A stretch of DNA of 64,000 nt from Tractidigestivibacter scatoligenes (lineage in GTDB: Bacteria > Actinomycetota > Coriobacteriia > Coriobacteriales > Atopobiaceae), in NCBI RefSeq assembly GCF_001494635.1, contig NZ_LOJF01000009.1, positions 186,001 through 250,000 on the forward strand, given 5' to 3'. Positions 27,363 to 38,017 of the stretch are shown piece by piece. A program made the translations under genes and the position numbers. Each line of letters opens with the position of its first letter. Within the stretch, counting starts at the first letter, position 1. The notes under the pieces are model-generated. The model searched no databases. It was not told the DNA's origin and worked only from the letters and a program-made list of their open reading frames with translations.

Positions 27363-29396
27363 CTATCGGTCGACGTTCGACGAATCGAGCGATTGGTCAT
27401 CTGGCTGCCCATAGATGGCGCCGATGATGTCGCGAACCACATACATAGCCGAAGTGGCTCCGGAAAGGACGCTGTCAACGTTGGCGCCAACAACATACTG
27501 TGGGTTTTCTGCTGGTACAAAGGCCATGAACCAACCTACCGGCTCGCCAACCGACGTCTGCTCCGCCGTGCCCGTCTTGCCGCAGACGGCCACGTCCAGG
27601 TTTGTCCAGTGGGTAGCCTGCGTTGCTGACTCCTTGTAGATGACACCAGAAAGGCCCTGGTCCACGATATCCAAGTTAGCCGAGTCCTCATCCGCGTTGA
27701 TGATGACCTCGGGGCTGTAGTCAATTACCGATCCAGTACCAGTTGCGCTCTTGACGCTCTTAAGCACATGCGGCTTATAGATAGGCCCGCGGTTAGCGAT
27801 GCCCGCATAGGCGTCGACCATCTGCATGCAGGTGACAAGCAGGTCTCCCTGGCCAATGGCAAGGTTGCAGTTGTCGCCACCTTGCCAGGTGCGCTGCTCG
27901 TCGGTGGCACTAGACCAATAGTTCCACTTCCAGTCTGCGTCGGGAACGCGCCCCTCAACCTCGCTGGGGAGGTCGATGCCGGTGATCGAGCCAAGCCCAA
28001 ACTTCTTGAAAGTCTCCTGCATACCATCGGGGTTGTTCTGGTCGTAGAAAAAGCCCTTGCCAATCTCGTAGAAGACAACGTCGCAGGAGTAGGTGATGCC
28101 CGTGACAAGGTTCATCTCCCCGTGACCTGAGGTCCACCAGCACTTCATGCCGTAGGCCTCGCCAAAGCCCGTCCACCAACCTGTGCAATACCAGGAGGAA
28201 CTGGCCGTGGCTATGCCGTAGCTCAGCGCGGCGAGCGTGGTGAGCGCCTTGATGATGGAACCCGAGGGGTACTGGCCGGCAATGGCGCGGTTCATGAGCG
28301 GATAGTGGGCATTCTCGGACGAAAGCGATTCCCAGTCGCTCGTAGAGATGCCGCCGACAAAGATGCTCGGATTGTACGTGGGGTAGCTCGCCATGGCGAT
28401 TACCTCGCCGTTTGTACAGTCGATGGCAACGGCGCAGGCACCGGTCGCAGAATAGCCAATCTGCTGTTGGTACTCAACGACTTTGACGATAGACTCCTCC
28501 GCCGCCTTCTGAACGTTAATGTCAAGCGTGAGTACAACGTCAGAGCCGCTCCTGGGCTCGACATAGGTGGAGTAGTCAAGGACGTTGCCGTCGGCATCAA
28601 CGTAGACGGTCTGCTCGCCTGCAACTCCCTGGAGGACGCTCTCGTACTGGAGCTCGACGCCGGACTGGCCCACCGTATCACCCGAGCTGTAGTGAACGGC
28701 TCCCTCATCAGAGGAATCGGTTGAGTTGAGCTGGTCGGAGGTTACCGTTCCCGTATAGCCAACAACATGTGCCGCAAGCGAGCCATACGGATAAGAGCGC
28801 TGCGTGCGCTGCGCGACAGAGACGCCAGAGAAAACCGTGGGATGCTCCCCCAGAAAGGCCACCACGCGACGGGACACGTCAACGGCAACAGAGCGCAGGT
28901 TCTGGGCACCGGCAGAGGAGTCCTCAACCTTGCGCTTTACGGCCAACGCCGGCATGCCGATGAGGTTTCCTATGAGCGTGACCTCGATGTCATCGTTGGC
29001 AACGTCTGCCTCGGCAAGCACCGTGAGGCTCGAACGGTTAGTGACTATCTCGTTGCCGTTGCGGTCCAGAATTCTGCCGCGAGGCGCTGGCACCGCGACG
29101 GTACGTGTGCGGTTGGACTCCGCCTGCTGCGTGTACTCGTCGGACGAGAGAAGCTGCATCGACCAGAGCTTGGCGAGAAGAACCGCAAAGATTCCGCCCG
29201 AGACGGCTGCCTGCCCCACAAGACGACCCTGCATGGTTGTCTCGGCAGACGTATCCGAGCCGCCCGATGCCTTCGGGCCGTTCCCGCCGATATCAAACTT
29301 GAAGTTTGTCTCCGACCGCCCAAAGACGAGAAAAACGGCAACGAGTGCCGCCGCAACTGCGACGCAGACGATGATGATTATGACCGTAAAGCTCAT
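27363..29396 (-). CDS. mrdA: Penicillin-binding protein 2 (rod-shape transpeptidase)
   Basis: This 677-residue class B PBP crosslinks peptidoglycan in the elongasome. It has an N-terminal membrane segment (about 4-25), a second hydrophobic stretch near 60-80, a PBP dimerisation region starting at RTVAVPAPRGRILDRNGNEI, and the transpeptidase domain with YPSGSIIKALTT (SxxK), TYSCDVVFYEIG (SxD) and CGKTGTAEQ (KTG). A linker of about 30 Gly/Ser/Asn residues sits between the two hydrophobic stretches, which is unusual; either could be the true anchor. It is next to rodA, its usual partner. Confidence 0.95.
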   Translation of the reverse strand: MSFTVIIIIVCVAVAAALVAVFLVFGRSETNFKFDIGGNGPKASGGSDTSAETTMQGRLVGQAAVSGGIFAVLLAKLWSMQLLSSDEYTQQAESNRTRTVAVPAPRGRILDRNGNEIVTNRSSLTVLAEADVANDDIEVTLIGNLIGMPALAVKRKVEDSSAGAQNLRSVAVDVSRRVVAFLGEHPTVFSGVSVAQRTQRSYPYGSLAAHVVGYTGTVTSDQLNSTDSSDEGAVHYSSGDTVGQSGVELQYESVLQGVAGEQTVYVDADGNVLDYSTYVEPRSGSDVVLTLDINVQKAAEESIVKVVEYQQQIGYSATGACAVAIDCTNGEVIAMASYPTYNPSIFVGGISTSDWESLSSENAHYPLMNRAIAGQYPSGSIIKALTTLAALSYGIATASSSWYCTGWWTGFGEAYGMKCWWTSGHGEMNLVTGITYSCDVVFYEIGKGFFYDQNNPDGMQETFKKFGLGSITGIDLPSEVEGRVPDADWKWNYWSSATDEQRTWQGGDNCNLAIGQGDLLVTCMQMVDAYAGIANRGPIYKPHVLKSVKSATGTGSVIDYSPEVIINADEDSANLDIVDQGLSGVIYKESATQATHWTNLDVAVCGKTGTAEQTSVGEPVGWFMAFVPAENPQYVVGANVDSVLSGATSAMYVVRDIIGAIYGQPDDQSLDSSNVDR

Positions 29397-29405
29397 GGCG
29401 CGTCC

Positions 29406-29969
29406 CTAAAGACCCCTGGTGCTGAGGTGGGAGCCGCCACCACGGTGCCTTCCGCCCATGGAAAGGCTCGGCCCGCCTCCAGTGGAGCGCGAGTAGAACC
29501 AGGCAAACGGCAGGAAGGCAATGATGGTGAGAAGCGCCGTGGGAAGCGTGCGCAAGACAAGTACGTCGAGCAAGGAAGAGGACTGCCCAACCACAAGCAT
29601 GGCAAAGTGGTAGATGAGCGACACCACAAGCGTGGCAACAGAGAACTCTGCAACGGTGGCGCCAAACTCACCCGCCATGCGGTTTCTGCCCTCCTGGCCC
29701 ATGAGGTAGGCTGCAGCGGCACAGCAGCCGGCCATGAGGCCAACAGGCCCCGTGGTTGAAAGGTCAAAGAAGAGGCCAGCAAAGAAGCCCGCAAGGACTC
29801 CCCTTTTGCCGCCAACGTTAAAGGCAACGCAGGCGGTGAAGATAAGGGCGAAGTTCGCGCGCCCGTTGCCAATGCCTATGTTGGGGGCAAGCGCAAGCTG
29901 GCAGACAGCGCACACAATGGCAAGGATGAGGGTGCCCCGACGGTCTCTGTTTTTGTCAGCAACCTGCAT
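29406..29969 (-). CDS. mreD: Rod-shape-determining protein MreD
   Basis: MreD is a small polytopic membrane protein of the elongasome. The 187 residues give about five hydrophobic segments (for example LILAIVCAVCQLALAPNIGI and VLRTLPTALLTIIAFLPFAW) with the family block GVLAGFFAGLFFDLSTTGPVG cut near 55-75. The ATG at 29969 has AGGAGGG upstream and lies 10 nt past the mreC stop; longer in-frame extensions run into mreC. The C-terminus is Gly/His/Arg-rich. Confidence 0.9.
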   Translation of the reverse strand: MQVADKNRDRRGTLILAIVCAVCQLALAPNIGIGNGRANFALIFTACVAFNVGGKRGVLAGFFAGLFFDLSTTGPVGLMAGCCAAAAYLMGQEGRNRMAGEFGATVAEFSVATLVVSLIYHFAMLVVGQSSSLLDVLVLRTLPTALLTIIAFLPFAWFYSRSTGGGPSLSMGGRHRGGGSHLSTRGL

Positions 29970-29979
29970 GGCGACCCTC

Positions 29980-31035
29980 CTAGTTTCCTGTAGTGGCGGT
30001 TGACGATGTGGTGGATGTCGAGGTAGATGACGTGCCTGAGGTAGTCGTACTCGAACTTGAGCTCGACCCGCTCGAGTCCGAGTTGCTGGTGCTCGAGGTG
30101 TCCGAAGTGCTCGTGGTGCTCGAGGACGTCTCCTGCGCGTCCGCAGCCGCAACGTCCTCTGAGGTTGCAACCTGGGAATCGGTGAGCGAGGTGATGACGA
30201 GAACCTCCTCGGCGTTCTCCGTGTGAGCGTACGGCTCGACCACAATGGTGTAGTACATCGAGCCTGGGTTCTTCTCGACGCTTGTCACCTTGCCAAGCGG
30301 GAGGCCCTTGGGGAAAACTCCGCCAAGGCCGCTTGTGACCACGATGTCGCCCACCTCGACGGTCTGGTCGGTGCGAATCATGTCGAGACGAACCTCACCA
30401 GCCGTAGAGCCATTGAGCATACCCTGCGCCCTGCTCGACTGGACCATAGCGGAGATGCTCGAGGACTCGTCGGTCACAAGAAGAACAGTGGATGACGTTG
30501 CACCACACTCGACAATCTGCCCAATTACGCCAGAAGAGGAGGTCACCGCCATGCCCACGGAGAGCCCTGATGTTGTGCCCTTGTCAATGGTGACCGTCGA
30601 TGACCAAGAGTCGCTCGACCCGGAGATGATGTGGGCAGCCGTTGACTGAAGGTCATAGGTATTCTGGAGGTCGAGAAGCCCCTGTAGGCGCGTAGCCGTC
30701 TGCTCCGCCTCTTCGAGCTCGGCGTTCCTGCTGCGAAGCTGGTCGTTCTCGGCCTCAAGCTCGGAGAGCGTAGCCTGGTCAGCGGTAAGGTTGGAGAAGA
30801 TGTTGCCCAGGCCTTGGAAGGGCAGCGAGATGGCAGACCCAACGAGCCTCACGGGCGTGGTTATGGTCTGGAAGGCGCCACGAACAGCCCCCAGAGGACC
30901 AGAGTCACCCGTGCGGACCCCTACCGTGAAGAGCACGATCGAAATGATGAGGCACACGACAAGCTCGCGCCCGCCCGTGCCCTGGTTGTTGTTCCCAAGC
31001 CCCGAGGACGGGGCCCTGCTGCTTCCGAGCGGCAC
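29980..31035 (-). CDS. mreC: Rod-shape-determining protein MreC with Ser/Thr-rich tail
   Basis: MreC links MreB, MreD and PBP2. The 351-residue protein has a membrane segment (about 25-42), a coiled coil with ADQATLSELEAENDQLRSRN near 84-104 and the beta-domain fold (about 130-280; TIDKGTTSGLSVGMAV, TSGLGGVFPKGLPLGKV). The last ~55 residues are almost only Ser, Thr, Asp and Gly, a low-complexity extracytoplasmic tail not found in typical MreC. GTG start at 31035, two nt after the mreB stop. Confidence 0.94.
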   Translation of the reverse strand: MPLGSSRAPSSGLGNNNQGTGGRELVVCLIISIVLFTVGVRTGDSGPLGAVRGAFQTITTPVRLVGSAISLPFQGLGNIFSNLTADQATLSELEAENDQLRSRNAELEEAEQTATRLQGLLDLQNTYDLQSTAAHIISGSSDSWSSTVTIDKGTTSGLSVGMAVTSSSGVIGQIVECGATSSTVLLVTDESSSISAMVQSSRAQGMLNGSTAGEVRLDMIRTDQTVEVGDIVVTSGLGGVFPKGLPLGKVTSVEKNPGSMYYTIVVEPYAHTENAEEVLVITSLTDSQVATSEDVAAADAQETSSSTTSTSDTSSTSNSDSSGSSSSSSTTTSGTSSTSTSTTSSTATTGN

Positions 31036-31037
31036 GC

Positions 31038-32081
31038 CTACTGTCCCGTACTCTGGACAAAGCCACCGGAGAGCGCGTTGGCCTCAAGGACCTTGGCGCA
31101 GCCGGTCACGACGTTTTCGAGAGCCGTGGGGCTCACGTTCACGGGAACGCCAGTCTCCTCGCGAAGACGCTGGTCAAGACCGCGGAGAAGGCCACCGCCG
31201 CCAGTGAGAAGAATGCCATAGAACATGAGGTCCGAGGCAAGATCGGGCGGCGTCACGTCAAGCGCATCCTTGACGGCCTTGGTGACCTCGTCGAGCGGGC
31301 GATCCAGGGCGCGGCGGATCTCTTCGCTCTCAATGCGGACCGTCTTGGGAAGGCCGCTCATGACGTCTCTACCGTTGACCTCAACGTCAAGCTCCTCCGC
31401 AAGCGGGGCCGCCGAGCCAACCTTGATCTTGATGTCTTCGGCAGTGCGCTCGCCGATAGAGAGGTTGTATGCGTCACGCACGTGCTCGAGGATGGTTTGG
31501 TCAAACTCGTCACCCGCAGTGCGGATGGACTGAGAGACAACTATGCCTCCCATTGAGATGACGGCGACCTCGGTGGTGCCGCCACCAATGTCGACAACCA
31601 TCGAGCCGGTTGGGTCCTCGATGGGCAGGTCTGCGCCAATGGCGGCAGCCATGGGCTCCTCGATGAGGTATGCCTGGCGTGCGCCAGCCTGGATTGTCGC
31701 CTCAAAAACCGCGCGCTTCTCGACGGAGGTAACGCCTGACGGGACGCACACAACCACCCGAGGACGCGGAGACCACGGGTAGCGACGCTCACGGGCCTTC
31801 TCGATGAAGTACCGAAGCATGACTTCGGTAACGTCGAAGTCGGCAATGACGCCGTCCTTGAGAGGCCTCTCGGCGATGATGGACCCAGGCGTACGACCAA
31901 TCATGCGCTTGGCGTCGGCGCCAACGGCAAGGACGCGACTCTCGCTCTTGTCGATGGCGACGACCGAGGGCTCGTTAATGACGATGCCCTGGCCACGCAC
32001 AGCCACGAGCGTATTGGCAGTGCCCAGGTCGATAGCCAGGTCGCCGCCATATTCGCCGAACAGTGAGTCGAAGATCGACAT
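31038..32081 (-). CDS. mreB: Rod-shape-determining actin homologue MreB
   Basis: MreB filaments position the cell-elongation complex under the membrane. The 347 residues show the actin-fold motifs: phosphate 1 GGDLAIDLGTANTLV (about 10-24), phosphate 2 MVVDIGGGTTEVAVIS near 160-175 and the adenosine motif LTGGGGLLRGLD near 290. ATG at 32081 follows AAGGAAG; an upstream in-frame ATG gives a basic extension with no homology. It follows the TPR gene by 57 nt. Confidence 0.97.
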   Translation of the reverse strand: MSIFDSLFGEYGGDLAIDLGTANTLVAVRGQGIVINEPSVVAIDKSESRVLAVGADAKRMIGRTPGSIIAERPLKDGVIADFDVTEVMLRYFIEKARERRYPWSPRPRVVVCVPSGVTSVEKRAVFEATIQAGARQAYLIEEPMAAAIGADLPIEDPTGSMVVDIGGGTTEVAVISMGGIVVSQSIRTAGDEFDQTILEHVRDAYNLSIGERTAEDIKIKVGSAAPLAEELDVEVNGRDVMSGLPKTVRIESEEIRRALDRPLDEVTKAVKDALDVTPPDLASDLMFYGILLTGGGGLLRGLDQRLREETGVPVNVSPTALENVVTGCAKVLEANALSGGFVQSTGQ

Positions 32082-32138
32082 AGCTTCCTTATCCCGTCTG
32101 CGCACCCGAGAGGCGCGCACGTTGCATGGTGCGAATTA

Positions 32139-33521
32139 CTAGCCCTGCGAAGCAGTCCCCGTGGTGGTAGTGGTCGTGGTTGCCGCAGAGGTCGATGTGG
32201 TGCCGGTCGAGGTGGAGGACGCGGTGCCGTCCGTCGATGATGTGGTAGCCGCGTCGCTCGTCACGTTGGTCACCTTCCAGGATATGCCATCGCGCACGAG
32301 AGCGATGGAGTAGGTCTGGGTGTCACCAGTGGGAAGCGCAGCCGTAACCGTCACCGTTGACTCGGTCATGCTCCGCTCAACCTGGGTTGACTTGATGGAG
32401 GCGCCAGAGGGAACGGTGGCCTCGATGGTCTCGGCCTCGGAGGCGGGCACAGAGGCGGACAGGAAGCTGCCCAGATCTTGCCCAGAGGTCTTGGCGTCGA
32501 AGAGCTGCTCCACCACGGTCTCCTGCGTAGGCCAACCATACCCACGGTAGTAGGCATAGCCAGCAGCGCAAAGCGCCACCACAAGGATAATGAGGATGGT
32601 GATGAAGACCTTGAGGCCGCGATGGTTGTGCTTGCGGCGAATCTTACGCTCCTTCTTGTCCTGCTCGACAAGGTCCTCCTCGGACACGGAGAAGAAGCCC
32701 GTGTCGTCCGCCGAGGGCATGAGCTCGCCAGATGCGCCGGTGGGATCGAGCGGATCGTAGCCACCGCCATAGCCGGCCGCTGCAAGGAGCGCATCGGTGT
32801 CGGAGGGGCGCTGCTTGCCGGCAATGGCAGCCATCGCTTTGCGGGCGGCATCGTAGGACGCCTGTGCCTCGGGCGAGAGCACCAGCGTGCCGTCCGCAGT
32901 AGCGTGATCGAATGCGTCAACTGCCTCGGACATGCGGTTGGCGGCCACATAGGCCAGGCCGAGGTCGCAGTAGACCTGGTTCTGGCTCTGAAGAGGTGCC
33001 GAGAAGTCAAGGGCGGTGCGGTAGGCCTCGACTGCGTCAACCGGACGCCCAAGCTGCATGAAGCAGCCGCCAAGATCGCACAGGGCAGAGGACGGGTTGG
33101 GGTTGGACTCGTCGATTGCTGCATTCCTGTACGCAATGCCCGCGTTGCGAGGGTCACCAAGGCGCTCGTAGGCGGTGCCTAGCGCCATGTGGGCCTTGTA
33201 CGGAGTTGCGTAGGAAGTGTCAGCAAGGGCCTGCGTGAGAGCGGTAACCGCCTCTGCGGGATGGCCAGCGGCGAGAAGGGCGCGCCCACGGTTGCAAGAG
33301 AGCGGCCCCACCTTGCCATAGGAGGTGTCACGCAGGGCGCTCTCGTATGCAGCAGCGGCAGCTTCATACTGGCCGAGCTTCATGTAGGAGTTCCCCACAA
33401 GGTGGTCGACGGGACCAGAGACCTCGCCAGGATTCTTAGCCTGGGAGAGCCTGTCAACCGCAGTGAGCCAGTCCCCCTGCTGATAGGCGGCTTTGCCCGC
33501 CTCGTATGCCTGTTGATTCAC
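32139..33521 (-). CDS. Single-pass membrane TPR protein with Thr/Ser-rich tail
   Basis: The 460-residue protein has about five tetratricopeptide repeats (residues 1-230, for example VGNSYMKLGQYEAAAAAYES and LGGCFMQLGRPVDAVEAYR), a glycine-rich acidic linker, a basic juxtamembrane patch (KKERKIRRKHNHR), a membrane segment (about 305-325) and an extracytoplasmic part of about 130 residues ending in a nearly pure Thr/Ser/Ala/Gly tail. Topology by charge is TPR domain inside. The GTG start at 33521 follows GAGGGGG. It directly precedes mreB, so it may serve as an elongasome scaffold. Function unknown. Confidence 0.75.
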   Translation of the reverse strand: MNQQAYEAGKAAYQQGDWLTAVDRLSQAKNPGEVSGPVDHLVGNSYMKLGQYEAAAAAYESALRDTSYGKVGPLSCNRGRALLAAGHPAEAVTALTQALADTSYATPYKAHMALGTAYERLGDPRNAGIAYRNAAIDESNPNPSSALCDLGGCFMQLGRPVDAVEAYRTALDFSAPLQSQNQVYCDLGLAYVAANRMSEAVDAFDHATADGTLVLSPEAQASYDAARKAMAAIAGKQRPSDTDALLAAAGYGGGYDPLDPTGASGELMPSADDTGFFSVSEEDLVEQDKKERKIRRKHNHRGLKVFITILIILVVALCAAGYAYYRGYGWPTQETVVEQLFDAKTSGQDLGSFLSASVPASEAETIEATVPSGASIKSTQVERSMTESTVTVTAALPTGDTQTYSIALVRDGISWKVTNVTSDAATTSSTDGTASSTSTGTTSTSAATTTTTTTGTASQG

Positions 33522-33554
33522 GTGAGACCCCCTCGCTTAGGCACCGACGAAACG

Positions 33555-34049
33555 CTACGCGCGGTGCTCGATCGTAATCGAGTTGATGACGTCACCCTTG
33601 CGCAGGGCGGCGATGGTGTCGAGGCCCTCGATGGTCTGCCCGAACACGGTGTAGCCCTTGTCCAGGAAGTGCTGCGGGCCAAGGCAGAAGTAGAACTGGG
33701 ACCCCGCGGAGTTGGGGTCGGAGGCACGTGCCATGGCAAGCGCTCCATCCTCATGGCTATTGTGCGGGTTGGTGGTGTACTCCTCGTGAATGCAGTACCC
33801 GGGACCACCCGTGCCGTTGCCAGCAGGGTCTCCTCCCTGGATCACAAAGCCGGGCTCGTAGCGGTGGAACGTGAGTCCATTGTAGAAGCCCTTTTCGGCA
33901 AGCTCGCAGAAGTTGGCAACGTGGATGGGCGCGCCCTCACCGTCAAGCCGCACCACGATGGTGCCCTTGCTGGTGTCGAACACAGCGACCTCATCGCCCT
34001 GTACCTTATACGAGGGAGTGTAGAGCGGTTTAGAACCAAAGAGACCCAT
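33555..34049 (-). CDS. Cyclophilin-type peptidyl-prolyl isomerase
   Basis: This 164-residue cytoplasmic PPIase has no signal peptide. Family blocks are visible: FYNGLTFHRYEPGFVIQGGDP near 55-75, GALAMARASDPNSAGSQFYFCL near 105-125 and GYTVFGQTIEGLDTIAAL near 135-150. The active-site Arg (FHR) and Phe (QFYFC) are kept. ATG at 34049 with GGAGGGG upstream. Confidence 0.93.
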   Translation of the reverse strand: MGLFGSKPLYTPSYKVQGDEVAVFDTSKGTIVVRLDGEGAPIHVANFCELAEKGFYNGLTFHRYEPGFVIQGGDPAGNGTGGPGYCIHEEYTTNPHNSHEDGALAMARASDPNSAGSQFYFCLGPQHFLDKGYTVFGQTIEGLDTIAALRKGDVINSITIEHRA

Positions 34050-34131
34050 GTCCCCTCCAAAGTGCCAAGCGCACGACGCCCCTGCGATGCTGGCAGAGTC
34101 GTGGCAATCATCTATCCATACGATAGTACCA

Positions 34132-34173
34132 GCAAGCGGCCGCCTGCACGCAATCGTCAGACTGGCCGCTTGC
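34132..34173 (-). terminator. Possible terminator hairpin after the zinc-ribbon gene
   Basis: GCAAGCGGCC (34132-34141) pairs perfectly with GGCCGCTTGC (34164-34173), 8 nt past the stop of the zinc-ribbon gene on the minus strand. The loop is long (22 nt) and no T-run follows, so termination is uncertain. Confidence 0.45.
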
Positions 34174-34180
34174 CCCTTGC

Positions 34181-35215
34181 CTACTGTTCGACGGGCTTCC
34201 ATGCGTCGTAGTTCTCCTCGAAGAGCGTCTTGTAGTTGTCGGTTCCCGAGGAGTAGCCAATCTTCTTGAGTGGTGCCAGAATCTTCTCCTCTGTTGCCAT
34301 CGTAACCGAGGAGTCCCACGCCTCGCAGATTGCGTCGGAACGGTTGCGCAGCCAGTTCCCCAAGGTTGTCAGGTTGGCAATATCGTTGGCATACGTGCCG
34401 TCGCCATCGTTGAGCGAGGCAATGTCATCGATGAGGTTTGAGATGTCGATGGCGGTCTGCTCTGCCGTGGACTGACCGTCCTGGCGCTCGGCAGCGGTAC
34501 CGCTGACGCCTGTTGACGTCAGATCTGACACGCTCTGGTCAAGCTGGTCCGCATAGGTGCCCAGCTTGTTGTAATCGTCGAGAATTGCCTGGTAAGCGGT
34601 GGAGCTACTCGAGTCTGAGCCATCCGTCGAGGAGTCGCTCGAGGTATCTGTTGCAGAAGATGACCCGTCCTGGCCGGTAAGTGCCGAAAGATAGCCTGGG
34701 TAGCCTGCCATCGACGTATCCGCGTCGGTCTGCGAGTGGGTGATGTAGAGGTTGGGATCCCACGGATGCGTGATCCAGAGGGCCATGCCACCTGCAAGGG
34801 CAATGGCGGCCGCCGCAGCTACCATGAGCACACGCGTGCGTGGCATGCGATCGTGGCGCACCGTGGCAGACTCCGGACCAGGCTCCGAGGGTATGGCGCT
34901 CTCGATGCGCGGCATGGCTCGCGTGGCATCCGCACCGCCCTCGTCGGCATCTGCGCCCTCCGCGTCTCCGGGTCCCTCGATGGTTGGGATGGCAAGATCT
35001 CTCACGGCGTGGCCGCTCCTCGAGCGAGCCGGCGCGCCGACAGGAGCGCCGCACTTAGGACACGAGTGAGCGTCTGGTGGAACTAGGGCTCCACAAGAAG
35101 GACACCACGCCACCTTGGTGACAGGAATCCGCTGCGTAAGGCCAAGATCATAGTGACAGGCGGGGCAGGCAGCGGTGCCAGCAGGCACCTCCGCACCACA
35201 ATTTGGACATCTCAT
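34181..35215 (-). CDS. Membrane protein with two double zinc ribbons and Ser-rich outer region
   Basis: The 344-residue protein begins with four CxxC pairs (Cys3/6, 17/20, 38/41, 52/55), enough for two zinc ribbons, then a disordered acidic linker, one membrane segment (about 128-148) and a Ser/Asp-rich stretch followed by an all-helical outer domain (about 215-344). Cytoplasmic zinc ribbon plus outer domain resembles many actinobacterial proteins of unknown function. GGGAGGG precedes the ATG. No enzymatic motif is seen. Confidence 0.7.
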   Translation of the reverse strand: MRCPNCGAEVPAGTAACPACHYDLGLTQRIPVTKVAWCPSCGALVPPDAHSCPKCGAPVGAPARSRSGHAVRDLAIPTIEGPGDAEGADADEGGADATRAMPRIESAIPSEPGPESATVRHDRMPRTRVLMVAAAAAIALAGGMALWITHPWDPNLYITHSQTDADTSMAGYPGYLSALTGQDGSSSATDTSSDSSTDGSDSSSSTAYQAILDDYNKLGTYADQLDQSVSDLTSTGVSGTAAERQDGQSTAEQTAIDISNLIDDIASLNDGDGTYANDIANLTTLGNWLRNRSDAICEAWDSSVTMATEEKILAPLKKIGYSSGTDNYKTLFEENYDAWKPVEQ

Positions 35216-35320
35216 GCAAATCCCTCCCGTCTGACTCTTACCCAGCCGAGCAAACCCAGGCGCACATTCTCGCCGTTCCGTCGTTCGCGCACAATACCGT
35301 CAAGCAAGCTCTCACAAGGC

Positions 35321-38017
<2,697 letters not shown>

